From Candidatus Heimdallarchaeota archaeon (lineage in GTDB: Archaea; Asgardarchaeota; Heimdallarchaeia; Heimdallarchaeales; Kariarchaeaceae), in the NCBI GenBank assembly GCA_015523565.1, contig WAKA01000177.1, positions 1-48,773 on the forward strand: a stretch of 48,773 nucleotides of DNA, written 5' to 3'. Under the pieces are notes generated by a model, which worked only from the letters and a program-made list of their open reading frames with translations, did not search any database and was not told the origin of the DNA. Shown here piece after piece: positions 1 through 8,851 of the stretch (position 1 is its first letter; each line of letters starts with the position of its first letter). The position numbers and the translations under genes were made by a program.

Positions 1-22
1 TTATAGACGAAAGCAATGTTAG

Positions 23-31
23 ATTTATATT
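23..31 (+). promoter_or_regulatory. TATA box of the TRAP-beta-like gene
   Basis: The AT-rich element ATTTATATT is centred about 26 bp before the ATG at 53. In archaea transcription starts about 25 bp after the TATA box, so this transcript would be leaderless. No Shine-Dalgarno site precedes the ATG, which agrees. Confidence 0.5.
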
Positions 32-52
32 TGGTATTTTCAGCGCTGACTT

Positions 53-631
53 ATGAGAAAATCCTCCAAGGTAATAATGGGCATTTCAATAATTCTATTC
101 TTGATGTTGACATCTACGGTTCATACAAATGCACTTCCAGTTTATTCTGAAAAGGAAGGTCCCCCTTACCCTTCCTTGCAAATCATCAAATGGATTGACG
201 TCACCGAGGATCATGTTAAGGTAGGTCAAACCATTAATGTGTACGTAAATATCACAAACTTTGGAGGATCTGCCGCGTTCAATGTAACTATTGTTGAACC
301 TATATTCCAAAACTTTTCAATTTCAAATCTTGAAGGATACAATCCGAAAAATTGGGTTCGAATGGATCCAGGGGCAAGCGTTTTCTATTCATTCCAGTTC
401 GCCTTTGAAAAGGCAGGGAATTACACAATAGAGCCAACAACTGCCCAATACACTGATGCAGAATTAAATGATTATTCCTCCAAATCAGGTTTTTTTGACT
501 TAAAGGTGTTGAAAGGGAACCCCCCTATAAGCAAGAAGGATGAATGGAAATTTGCTTTTTCACTTATGGGTGGTTTCATAGCCCTTCCAGTCATTTGGTT
601 AATTGCTAAAAAGTACATTATTGATAAGTAA
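53..631 (+). CDS. TRAP-beta (SSR2)-like type I membrane protein
   Basis: The 192-aa product has an N-terminal signal peptide (about 7-27), an extracytoplasmic beta-rich domain and one C-terminal membrane helix (about 168-187) followed by a short lysine-containing tail. This is the topology and length of eukaryotic TRAP-beta, a subunit of the complex that sits beside the Sec translocon. From memory of human SSR2 I can align the pattern V-x-G...N-x-G-x-SAA-x-x-V, a W-x-R-x-x-P turn and a KAG motif near the end of the domain. Several N-x-T sequons (NIT, NVT, NYT) lie in the exported domain. The gene is 48 bp upstream of a Get3 gene on the same strand. The alternative is a generic archaeal CARDB/DUF11-type adhesion domain, which shares the N-x-G pattern. 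The fold and topology are well supported; orthology to TRAP-beta is an inference. Confidence 0.6.
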   Translation: MRKSSKVIMGISIILFLMLTSTVHTNALPVYSEKEGPPYPSLQIIKWIDVTEDHVKVGQTINVYVNITNFGGSAAFNVTIVEPIFQNFSISNLEGYNPKNWVRMDPGASVFYSFQFAFEKAGNYTIEPTTAQYTDAELNDYSSKSGFFDLKVLKGNPPISKKDEWKFAFSLMGGFIALPVIWLIAKKYIIDK

Positions 632-679
632 ATATAAGGTGAAAACAAACTTCATATCAGATATTTCTCGGTGATTTTT

Positions 680-1666
680 ATGGTATTAAAGGGCTTAATG
701 GAAAATCCAGACAAAAAATTCATATTGGTTGGCGGTAAAGGAGGAACAGGTAAAACTACTTCTGCGGCTGCAATTGCCGTGTATTTCGCGGAAAGGGGAG
801 AGAAAACCCTTATCATCTCAACGGATCCTGCTCATTCCTTGGCTGATTCTTTTGACCAGCCATTGGGGAATAAAGAACCAACAAGGATAATCGGTGTAAA
901 CGGACAGCTTTATGGTATGGAAATTGATCCAGAACAGGCGTCTGGTGATTTTGCGGAAATCTTGAACATGTCTGGTGCCAATACGGATGACCTTGCAAAT
1001 ACTTTGGGTTCCATGGGTTTTGACGAGTTCAAAGATATGTTTGCAACCATGCCTCCAGGGGTTGACGAAGCATTGGCACTTGCAAAAGTAATCCAATTCA
1101 TTGAGTCTCCTGAGTACCAAGACTACAAACGGATTATTTTTGACACTGCTCCAACAGGGCATACCCTTAGATTACTTTCCCTCCCTGATTTTCTTGACAG
1201 TTTCCTTGGGAAAGCCATGAAACTCAGGGTCAAGATCAATAACATGTTTGCAGGATTCAAAAGCCTTCTAGGGATGGAAGCCCAAAGAGACAACACTATA
1301 GAGGCAATGGAAGCATTGAAAAAAACAATCATGAAAGTCAGGGAGTTTTTCCAAGATTCTAAAAGAACAGAATTCATCATTGTCACTATTCCTACCATAA
1401 TGGCCATCAATGAATCTGAACGACTGGCAGAGGAACTCCACATACAAAACATTGCAGTCAATAATGTCATTGTCAACCAAATCATGCCTGAAAATTTGGA
1501 TTGTAAATTCTGTAAGGCAAGGTCTGCTGGTCAAGCTCAAAACTTGGAATATATCAGAAACCTCTTTGTACAATTTAATCTAACAGAGGTTCCCTTCTTC
1601 GACCGGGAAATCCGTGGAGTCCCTGCATTAAGAATTATGGGTTCTGCATTGTTTGAAAGCAAATAA
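680..1666 (+). CDS. get3: Get3/ArsA-family ATPase, tail-anchored protein targeting factor
   Basis: A single-domain 328-aa ATPase of the Get3/TRC40/ArsA family. It has the deviant P-loop GKGGTGKTT (about 19-27), the switch I DPAHS motif (D49), the switch II DTAPTGHT motif (155-162) and a late CxxC pair (C275, C278). In eukaryotic and archaeal Get3 homologues that Cys pair binds zinc at the dimer interface. Get3 captures the C-terminal membrane helix of tail-anchored proteins in the cytosol and delivers it to the membrane. ArsA arsenic-pump ATPases usually have two ATPase halves; this has one, and no arsenic genes are nearby. A GTG at 671 could also start the frame, but a GGTGAT Shine-Dalgarno site at 670-675 lies just before the ATG at 680, so I chose that start. 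It follows the TRAP-beta-like gene. Confidence 0.88.
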   Translation: MVLKGLMENPDKKFILVGGKGGTGKTTSAAAIAVYFAERGEKTLIISTDPAHSLADSFDQPLGNKEPTRIIGVNGQLYGMEIDPEQASGDFAEILNMSGANTDDLANTLGSMGFDEFKDMFATMPPGVDEALALAKVIQFIESPEYQDYKRIIFDTAPTGHTLRLLSLPDFLDSFLGKAMKLRVKINNMFAGFKSLLGMEAQRDNTIEAMEALKKTIMKVREFFQDSKRTEFIIVTIPTIMAINESERLAEELHIQNIAVNNVIVNQIMPENLDCKFCKARSAGQAQNLEYIRNLFVQFNLTEVPFFDREIRGVPALRIMGSALFESK

Positions 1667-1749
1667 ATTAAGGGATATTTTCTTTTCATATTTGTGTTTT
1701 TCTCGCAATATATTTTTCAAGGTTACATACTTACATAGGACTGAGAACG

Positions 1750-3780
1750 ATGTCAGATGAAATGATGCAAACTTCAAGAGCCATTCCAATAAATATCAGA
1801 ATGATATTGATTATTTTAATATTGATTGCGGCTCTCGGTATTCCCACATATTTATCCACCACCCAACAGACTAAGCTTGCAGAGGATGTGCAGGAAGGGC
1901 TAAGATTGCAAGAAAGGGACTTGAACATCTCTGCATCGCTTGAACAGGTAATTGGGACAATAAACGAATTGGCTAAAGAAAGTCAATTTTCTGCATACTT
2001 AAAATCTCATAGGGAAGAATTAGAAAATGAAACCGATTTATTCAAAATAAGGCAAGATATCATTATTACCGTTGCTGAAATAAATAACCTTTTGTTTGAT
2101 CGCCAAGCCGAAAAATATAATCTTGTTAATGTCAATTTGACATTTGAAGGGTTTCAAAACGCCGAAATGATTAAGGAATTATCTCAAGCCAAACGAATAA
2201 TCGAAACAAACATGACTACTAATTTGGAAGATCTTGCATCAAAAACGGACGAATACATTTCAAAAATAAATCAAGCGGCCATTGATCTTGCTTATATTGT
2301 CGGGCAACCTACATCTTCTGCAAATATCTCTGTTTCATTGACTGGAAATGCAACTGCAACCTTAAACTCATTGAAATCACATCTAAAATCAAAACTCTCT
2401 GCCGCTAAAAGTTCCAAGGACAATGAAACAATCATCTACGTAGTTGATACATTATATGAACTTGAAAATCTCAATAATCTTATCGATGACATAAATTCAT
2501 TGGTTCAAAAATACCTAACAGTGGCATTGACAGAAAGCCCTGAATCATTATTGGATTATTCGAAGAAATTCAAACAGTCATTTGAACTCATATCCTCCCA
2601 AGCTGATTTCTTATTGGACAAATTTTTAGACCCTACTGCTATTGGCTATTATGCGTTGCAAGCCGATGATCTTGTCTATATCCAAAACCTAGACCCCATG
2701 ATTAGAGGCAATACCACCCAAAAAGGCATGATTCAATATCTGAATTCATCATTGAATCTGGTGTTCGAAACGGAAAGCTTGATTGACCAAATAACTGATA
2801 TCCAATCCACATCATTGAAATCAGCCGTAAATAATATAATTATATTTTTGGAAACCATAAAGAGGGTGGTTCTCTTTGAATTGGATTCTTTTACCTTTAC
2901 TTTCAATACATATGTTAAATTCCGCTCTGCCGCTAACAATATTATCTTGTCTATCACTTTGGCCATCTTAGGTATTCTCGTGTTCGGAGGAACAATTCCA
3001 TTCCTCAACAGAGTCAGGAAAATTACCGTTAGACTGGACGACGGATTTCAGAAAATTGTCAATTATGACCTTTCAATCAAAAAATTTGATAAAATTGAAG
3101 GTGGTGAACTGGGAAGAATTCAATACGGTTTCAATAAAATGGTTGATGAGCTACAACTTATTCTCCAATCATTGGCAGATGCCAGTGAAACCTTGTCCTC
3201 AATTTCTGAAACAATGGCGTCAGGTTCACAGGAAGCTTCGGCATCAGTTACTGAGGTCTCTGACACAATTGCACAGATTTCATATGGTGCTTCTGAACAA
3301 AATAGGTTAATACAACAGCTTTCTGATTTGCTTAAAAAACACATGGATGAAGTCAATGAGGCATCTGTGAAAATCTCCGAGGCAAGTACCTTTGTCCAAC
3401 AAGTCGCAAAACGAACTAATATTCTTGGTCTGAACGCATCAATCGAAGCGGCCAAGGCAGGTCATTTTGGAAGAGGTTTCAATGTCGTCGCTGAAAATGT
3501 CAGGGAACTTTCCGAAGATACCAAAAGGTCTGCCAATGAGATTGCCTCACTTATTGAAACCATCTCACAGAACATTTCAAACACCGTTAAAACAGTGATT
3601 GAAGAAATGGAAGAAGCAAGAATGATCTCTGAAAACACTGCTTCAGGAACAGAAGAGGCAAATGCCGCCACTACGGAACAGGTGTCAATGCTTAGCGAGA
3701 TTAGTGAACAAGCCGCTGAAATTGCAAATATCGCAACAGAACTCAACTCTATCATGGCTCGCTTCAAATTCGCAAAATAA
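1750..3780 (+). CDS. Methyl-accepting chemotaxis protein
   Basis: The 676-aa product has a cytoplasmic N-terminus, a membrane helix (about 18-37), an extracellular helical sensor region of about 355 residues, a second helix (about 396-419), a HAMP segment, and a long coiled-coil signalling domain. The conserved hairpin tip is at about 554-590 (core N-I-L-G-L-N-A-S-I-E-A-A-K-A-G). In typical receptors this tip binds CheA and CheW. No cheA, cheW, cheR or cheB lies in this window. The sensor region is a helical bundle without a recognisable PAS or Cache core. The gene stands alone, with an AT-rich TATA-like stretch at about 1706-1716. The MCP assignment is firm; the ligand is unknown. Confidence 0.93.
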   Translation: MSDEMMQTSRAIPINIRMILIILILIAALGIPTYLSTTQQTKLAEDVQEGLRLQERDLNISASLEQVIGTINELAKESQFSAYLKSHREELENETDLFKIRQDIIITVAEINNLLFDRQAEKYNLVNVNLTFEGFQNAEMIKELSQAKRIIETNMTTNLEDLASKTDEYISKINQAAIDLAYIVGQPTSSANISVSLTGNATATLNSLKSHLKSKLSAAKSSKDNETIIYVVDTLYELENLNNLIDDINSLVQKYLTVALTESPESLLDYSKKFKQSFELISSQADFLLDKFLDPTAIGYYALQADDLVYIQNLDPMIRGNTTQKGMIQYLNSSLNLVFETESLIDQITDIQSTSLKSAVNNIIIFLETIKRVVLFELDSFTFTFNTYVKFRSAANNIILSITLAILGILVFGGTIPFLNRVRKITVRLDDGFQKIVNYDLSIKKFDKIEGGELGRIQYGFNKMVDELQLILQSLADASETLSSISETMASGSQEASASVTEVSDTIAQISYGASEQNRLIQQLSDLLKKHMDEVNEASVKISEASTFVQQVAKRTNILGLNASIEAAKAGHFGRGFNVVAENVRELSEDTKRSANEIASLIETISQNISNTVKTVIEEMEEARMISENTASGTEEANAATTEQVSMLSEISEQAAEIANIATELNSIMARFKFAK

Positions 3781-3803
3781 AACATTGAAAATAGGACTTT
3801 CTT

Positions 3804-3813
3804 CATATTTATC
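3804..3813 (+). promoter_or_regulatory. TATA box of the threonine aldolase gene
   Basis: CATATTTATC is centred about 28 bp before the ATG at 3837, with no Shine-Dalgarno site in between. This predicts a leaderless or near-leaderless mRNA. Confidence 0.45.
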
Positions 3814-3836
3814 AATCTTGACTTAATTTATCGGTT

Positions 3837-4847
3837 ATGAATCATTTGGACTTTAGAAGTGACACCATTACCCATCCAACCGAAGAAATGAGAGAAGCCG
3901 CCGCCAATGCAAAGGTTGGAGACGATGTGTTCGGGGACGATCCTACTGTTAACGAACTTGAACAAATCGCGGCAGAAAAAATGGGTAAGGAAGCCGCACT
4001 TTTCGTTACCAGCGGTACTCAAGGGAACCTTGTTTCTGTCTTGGGTCATACAAATCCTGGAAATGAGGTGATTCTTGAGGCTGACTCCCACATTTATCAT
4101 TATGAGGTCGGTGGAATAAGCGCCATTGCAGGGGCAATTCCTAAATTAATCCAGACAGAGGACGGGAATATCACTCCTGAAATGCTTGAAAATGCATTGA
4201 GACCATCCAATATTCATTTCCCGGATACGTCCCTTCTTTGCCTAGAAAATACCCACAACAGGCATGGCGGTATCGCATTGTCTCCGCATTCAATCGCAGA
4301 AGTTGCAAGAGCGGCACATGATCACGGATTGTCCGTTCATTTGGATGGAGCAAGAATCTTCAATGCCGCCATTTATCACAATGTAAATGTCAAGGAATAT
4401 GCAAAAGAGGTTGATACTATCCAATTTTGCCTTTCCAAAGGTCTTAGCGCCCCAGTGGGTTCCCTTGTTGCAGGAACAAGGGATTTCATTGAAAAAGCAA
4501 GAAAGATCAGGAAAAGACTTGGAGGTGGAATGAGACAGGCAGGAATCATAGCCGCCCCTGGTATCATTGCGCTGACGAAAATGGTCGACAGACTCAAGGA
4601 AGACCACGATAATGCAAGAAAACTCGCTGAAATATTGAAAGGACACGGATATAAGATTATAGAGCCTCAAACAAATATCTTGGTTGTCTATACCGATGGA
4701 AAGTTCGAAAATTCTGACGAGGCTGTTGACTTTTTTAAGTCAAAGGGAATCTTATGTGTTCCATTCGGTCCAAATAGGATCAGATTCACAACCCATAGAA
4801 TGATCTCAGCAGATGATATAAAAAGAGTGGATGAATTGCTCTCTTAA
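3837..4847 (+). CDS. ltaE: Low-specificity L-threonine aldolase (PLP enzyme)
   Basis: A 336-aa fold-type I PLP enzyme of the beta-eliminating-lyase/threonine aldolase family. It cleaves L-threonine or allo-threonine to glycine and acetaldehyde. Diagnostic features are the N-terminal DFRSDT signature (5-10), the GDDVFGDDP loop (28-36), the TSGTQGN segment (58-64), the HLDGARIFNA aspartate site (168-177), and the Schiff-base lysine K201 in CLSKGLSAPVG. The length matches the family (about 330-345 aa). It is flanked by an MCP and thymidylate kinase on the same strand, with its own TATA box. Confidence 0.92.
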   Translation: MNHLDFRSDTITHPTEEMREAAANAKVGDDVFGDDPTVNELEQIAAEKMGKEAALFVTSGTQGNLVSVLGHTNPGNEVILEADSHIYHYEVGGISAIAGAIPKLIQTEDGNITPEMLENALRPSNIHFPDTSLLCLENTHNRHGGIALSPHSIAEVARAAHDHGLSVHLDGARIFNAAIYHNVNVKEYAKEVDTIQFCLSKGLSAPVGSLVAGTRDFIEKARKIRKRLGGGMRQAGIIAAPGIIALTKMVDRLKEDHDNARKLAEILKGHGYKIIEPQTNILVVYTDGKFENSDEAVDFFKSKGILCVPFGPNRIRFTTHRMISADDIKRVDELLS

Positions 4848-4901
4848 CTTCTAGAAAATACCCGCAGTTTTAACAACACCTAAAACCAACAACAATAAAG
4901 A

Positions 4902-5510
4902 ATGAATAAAAAAGGACTGTTCATAGCAATTGAGGGAATTGATGGCGCTGGAAAAACAACTGTTGCAAAAGCTGTTGTTGATAGTTTGGAAAAAAAGTAT
5001 AGCTATCCTGTCCTGTTGACTTCTGAACCCACTAAGAAAAAAATTGGATTGCTTCTCAGGCAGTACTTGAAAAACCCTCATGCAAAACGGGAAGTTGATG
5101 CCCTACTATTTGCCGCAGATCGCGTAGAGCACTATTTTGAGGAAATTGAACCTTTTGTCAATAACGGCGGAATTGTCATTTCCGATAGGTACGTATATTC
5201 ATCGTACGCCTATCAATCATCTCAAGGATTGCCCCTTGAATGGCTAATTGAAATAAACAAGTTTGCCCCCCCTGCTGATCTTGTCTTCCTATTGGACGTC
5301 CCAATAGATATTGCCTTGGAAAGGATCAAAAAAGAAAAAAGACAATATTCCGAGAAGTTTGAAAGTAGTCAAATGCTTATGAAAGTTCAACGTGTTTACA
5401 ATTCAATGAAAGAAAACCCGAATGTCAAGGTTCTGGATGCAAACCAACCTGTTGAAAAAATTGTGAAACAAATTTTGGATATTATCCTTTCAACCGTTAA
5501 TCTTGAGTAA
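4902..5510 (+). CDS. tmk: Thymidylate kinase (dTMP kinase)
   Basis: A 202-aa kinase that phosphorylates dTMP to dTDP in dTTP synthesis. The P-loop GIDGAGKTT is at 12-20. A DRYVYSSYAYQ segment at about 90-100 is the DR(Y/H) nucleotide-binding motif of the family, and a LID-like basic segment RIKKEKRQYSE follows at about 140-150. Length is normal. It lies 54 bp after threonine aldolase and about 170 bp before the transglutaminase-fold operon. Confidence 0.93.
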   Translation: MNKKGLFIAIEGIDGAGKTTVAKAVVDSLEKKYSYPVLLTSEPTKKKIGLLLRQYLKNPHAKREVDALLFAADRVEHYFEEIEPFVNNGGIVISDRYVYSSYAYQSSQGLPLEWLIEINKFAPPADLVFLLDVPIDIALERIKKEKRQYSEKFESSQMLMKVQRVYNSMKENPNVKVLDANQPVEKIVKQILDIILSTVNLE

Positions 5511-5613
5511 TCGATATTCCCTGTAATTCTTTTCGTCATCTATTCATACATTTCTTTAATCAGAATCGATTAAACTTATTAAGAAAATTGAAACTTTGGG
5601 CTTTAGAAGAAGT

Positions 5614-5667
5614 GCAACGCGAATGATTTATCAATTTCGGAATGCATGCAGAATTAAAGTGCGTTGC
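5614..5667 (+). promoter_or_regulatory. Short inverted repeat in the leader of the 5.7-kb operon
   Basis: GCAACGC at 5614-5620 is the reverse complement of GCGTTGC at 5661-5667. They lie in the roughly 80-nt leader implied if the AT-rich element near 5572-5582 is the TATA box. A 7-bp stem enclosing 40 nt is weak evidence, and I cannot say whether the RNA folds. Confidence 0.2.
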
Positions 5668-5673
5668 TTGCAA

Positions 5674-5679
5674 AGGTGA
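5674..5679 (+). promoter_or_regulatory. Shine-Dalgarno site that sets the start at 5684
   Basis: AGGTGA lies 4 nt before the ATG at 5684 and matches the GGAGGTGAT complement of the 16S rRNA tail. The upstream in-frame ATG at 5642 has no such site, so 5684 is preferred. Confidence 0.55.
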
Positions 5680-5683
5680 AACA

Positions 5684-8600
5684 ATGAGCGAGATGGAAGG
5701 CCAAAAAAGAAGACGGAGACGTCGAAGAAGAGCAATAACAAAAAGAATTGTTGATGAACATGGAAATGTAAAAGTTAAAAAATTCACCAGAAGAAAATCG
5801 AGATTCCAGATCCCTGGACTTACAGCACAAAGGGTTCCTTCACTATTGCTCGGTCTTTCATTCGGGTTTTATGCAACCATGGCTTACTATGAATCAAAAG
5901 GTATCATCAATGATGATAGCTCTGGCATATTCGGATTTTTTCATGGATTTTTCCAAAACCTTAATCCTGTCTTAAAATTAGTATTGGCAGGAACTGTTGG
6001 CACTGCTATCGCCACATTTTTTGGATATGCCCTGTTCACTCAAGGATTTAAAATCAAAAGATGGGGGAAGGCCTTCCGGCAACTTGTTTCAATTGGTGTC
6101 CTTATATTGGTCATTTCATCTATAATCAGCCCATTTGTCAATGAGCCAAACATTGTCAGACAAATAAGTGATGAGGATTTCCAACCAAGAACTGAGACTT
6201 TTGACCTAAGTGGACTTTCCTCACCATTTTATGACGAACTGTTGAATAGCTTCCTTGATTTGCTTGGTGGTCTTGATCCTGATATCGCCAACCAAATTGT
6301 AGCCAATATTACTCCAACTGATAATTTTGGGTTGGATCCCACTCGTGATATTTACCTTTTCAGATGGCAGGTCTCTGAAACTTGGGATACTGCCACCAAC
6401 GATTTCAAAAAAGCTGATGAAACAACAACATTGGATTTCAACGGCTTTGACCCTGGCAATGAACCGTTAGATCCAGATAACTTGAGAACATTTGAAATAG
6501 ACAATTCTTATTTGACAATCGGATCAACCTATTCACAACCTCTTGTCTCATTCTGGAATTCTGAAGAAGGTTCAACTTTGACTTCTCCAGACAATTTTAG
6601 CTTGAAATCCAGTGACCCAACAATTACAGCCACAAAAATGGACGTGTTCAATGATGTCAATGAACAGCCTATTGTTGACGCTAAATTCTCAAAATCTTCT
6701 TCTAGTGGTGCAATTAGTATGCCCGCTTATTGGAAGGCTGAGGATAAACAATCCATCGGTTCTGGGTCCGTAAAATTGAGTGAATTGGAATCCTTGCTTG
6801 GTCAAGCTCCTTCCTCAAGATTCCCAAGTTCCAAACTTCAAAACAATGGAGAGGGAATAAAGAAATTTTGGGGAAAGGATTCCTTACCAACCAATTATAT
6901 TTGGAAAGACCAACAAATTGGACAACAGGATGCATTCACTAGAAAATATAACGAATTTGATCAAATCTTCACTGACAGTACAAGCGTCTATGCCGCAATA
7001 ATCACAATTCATAGTTTCATCCAAGATGCTGTCTTGAAAGCATACCAATCAGGATCATTAAATCTTGATCCTGTCAATGGTCAAGGAGATTTCTCAGGTG
7101 ATACTGACAAAGGTCATTATTTCTACGAAGCCCTTGAAAACGACCTGCCATGGGGCTTGAAAGAAATGCTCCCTGGATATGTCAATATGTTACGCTCTTT
7201 TGGAATTCCCTCTCGCGTTGTATTGGGTTTTGCAGGTGGAACTATTGATTCAAATAAAATTTCTCTTCAAATGCTTAATATCCATTATTGGATTGAAGCT
7301 CTAATCCCATGGAGGGATGACAATGGAAACCTCCGCTGGAGCTGGGGTATATTCAATCCTATCCCCATATTTTCTGCACTTCAATCTGGACAAATCGCCT
7401 ATGGTAGAAATGCCCTTGCAACAAGCGCTTCACTTAATGTCGATTTTACATCTGGTGAAAGCATACCTGGTATCGATTTTAAATTGCAAACAATGGGTGC
7501 TAAGTTTCAATTGAATGTATCTGCTGGGTATGGTGGTGTCCCTGCTTCTGGACAAACAGTAAAACTCAAATTACTGGACGAGAATGATCAAAACCTGCTA
7601 ACACAGGGTCTCCCCTCAGATCTTACCAATTTCGGAACAGACCTGCCTGATGCTATTCTTAATGACAAGGGCTATGCCCTCATAAATGGTTCCGTAAACT
7701 ATAGAGGTAATCTTACGATTGGAGATACAATTGTTGCAACAGTCAAGGCCGTTGATATAGATGCAGCACTTAATCCTGGTTCTGGAAATCCTGTGAATGG
7801 ATATGCAATATTGGCAATATTCGGCTTCAATTTCAACTTCACCGCTACAGGTTGGGTGAAAAATGGAACACTTGTGGCGAATATCTTGGGATTGCAAACA
7901 GGAACTATTCCTGGTGTGGATGCACCTGGATCTGTTGTTGTCCCAACCGTCTCATTCACACTGAGTGCAACTTTGTTTGATGCAAACGGAACAGACCCTG
8001 AAAACGCTATTGCCAATGAATCCATTTCTTTGATGCTTTTCACAAAAGATCAATTCGATCAGCTTGACACTACATCAACTTCCACATTGGACAATGCACA
8101 GAATTATGCCGCAGGACTACTAACTGACAGTGCTCTTGTAACTCAGAAAACTGATAATCAAGGTAATGTATTATGGGTTGTCACCTTCCCCCTGAATGAC
8201 AACAATTACCCCGTTGATGATGCCATTTACTTGTTCTTAATGCAATGGAAAGGAAGTACTGTATTCTCCAATCCTGTTTCGGTGTTGGTGACTATTAGGG
8301 CACAAATGGATACTTTCGGCTATTTCAATCAATCCATTTTACAGGCTACCCAATCTTTTGACACTTGGTATGTAAATATTACTCTTACATCTTTAACTGG
8401 AATTTTGACAGATCCACTGCCAATCAAGGGTGTTCCTGTCGATATACTGTTTGTCAACCAACTTGATTTCGATAGTGCAGGAGTTGTAACATATCAAGAC
8501 CTTGTAAACTTTTTATCTGGACAGACTGAAGGTGCCACCTACTACAATCTCAGTATTGCAACCTCTGGTCATCCCAATACCAGAACCAATCCACTGCCTG

Positions 8601-8851
8601 TTACTGATAAGAACGGTACTGTACAAGCCAATATCTTGATGAAGGCAAGCGAGGTGGCCGCAGGATTTTTCTATTATGTAATAGTGGTGGTTGACGAATT
8701 TGAAATATTCACGATTGTCAAAAATGGCACTGATACAGATAGTTTCAAGTTTGGTGTCGCAGGTGCACCTGGCTATGCTTCAACTCAGTCTGCATCATTG
8801 TCTTGGACCCCGCAAATTGAATTGTTCATGAAGGAGGAGAAAATGGCATGA
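5684..8851 (+). CDS. Membrane-anchored transglutaminase-fold protein with Ig-like region, catalytic Cys missing
   Basis: A 1055-aa protein with an Arg-run at its cytosolic N-terminus, three membrane helices in the first 145 residues, then a large extracellular part. A transglutaminase-like core lies around 490-575. It carries LRSFGIPSRVVLGF, matching the family's LGIPARVVxGY, then an IHYWIEA histidine motif and FNPIP where active enzymes have a D-P-T/I-P motif. The GxC motif normally about 15 residues before GIPSR is GLK, with no cysteine nearby, so the catalytic Cys appears absent. The C-terminal part is rich in beta-sandwich-like repeats. It starts a four-gene set: its TGA overlaps the next ATG by 4 bp. 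In bacteria and archaea such proteins accompany MoxR and DUF58 genes, neither of which is seen here. Probably a structural or binding protein of the cell surface. Confidence 0.72.
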   Translation: MSEMEGQKRRRRRRRRAITKRIVDEHGNVKVKKFTRRKSRFQIPGLTAQRVPSLLLGLSFGFYATMAYYESKGIINDDSSGIFGFFHGFFQNLNPVLKLVLAGTVGTAIATFFGYALFTQGFKIKRWGKAFRQLVSIGVLILVISSIISPFVNEPNIVRQISDEDFQPRTETFDLSGLSSPFYDELLNSFLDLLGGLDPDIANQIVANITPTDNFGLDPTRDIYLFRWQVSETWDTATNDFKKADETTTLDFNGFDPGNEPLDPDNLRTFEIDNSYLTIGSTYSQPLVSFWNSEEGSTLTSPDNFSLKSSDPTITATKMDVFNDVNEQPIVDAKFSKSSSSGAISMPAYWKAEDKQSIGSGSVKLSELESLLGQAPSSRFPSSKLQNNGEGIKKFWGKDSLPTNYIWKDQQIGQQDAFTRKYNEFDQIFTDSTSVYAAIITIHSFIQDAVLKAYQSGSLNLDPVNGQGDFSGDTDKGHYFYEALENDLPWGLKEMLPGYVNMLRSFGIPSRVVLGFAGGTIDSNKISLQMLNIHYWIEALIPWRDDNGNLRWSWGIFNPIPIFSALQSGQIAYGRNALATSASLNVDFTSGESIPGIDFKLQTMGAKFQLNVSAGYGGVPASGQTVKLKLLDENDQNLLTQGLPSDLTNFGTDLPDAILNDKGYALINGSVNYRGNLTIGDTIVATVKAVDIDAALNPGSGNPVNGYAILAIFGFNFNFTATGWVKNGTLVANILGLQTGTIPGVDAPGSVVVPTVSFTLSATLFDANGTDPENAIANESISLMLFTKDQFDQLDTTSTSTLDNAQNYAAGLLTDSALVTQKTDNQGNVLWVVTFPLNDNNYPVDDAIYLFLMQWKGSTVFSNPVSVLVTIRAQMDTFGYFNQSILQATQSFDTWYVNITLTSLTGILTDPLPIKGVPVDILFVNQLDFDSAGVVTYQDLVNFLSGQTEGATYYNLSIATSGHPNTRTNPLPVTDKNGTVQANILMKASEVAAGFFYYVIVVVDEFEIFTIVKNGTDTDSFKFGVAGAPGYASTQSASLSWTPQIELFMKEEKMA

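Noticed and set aside
5642-5683. An upstream in-frame ATG for the transglutaminase-fold gene
   Set aside because: The 14 extra residues have no Shine-Dalgarno support, while AGGTGA lies just ahead of the ATG at 5684.
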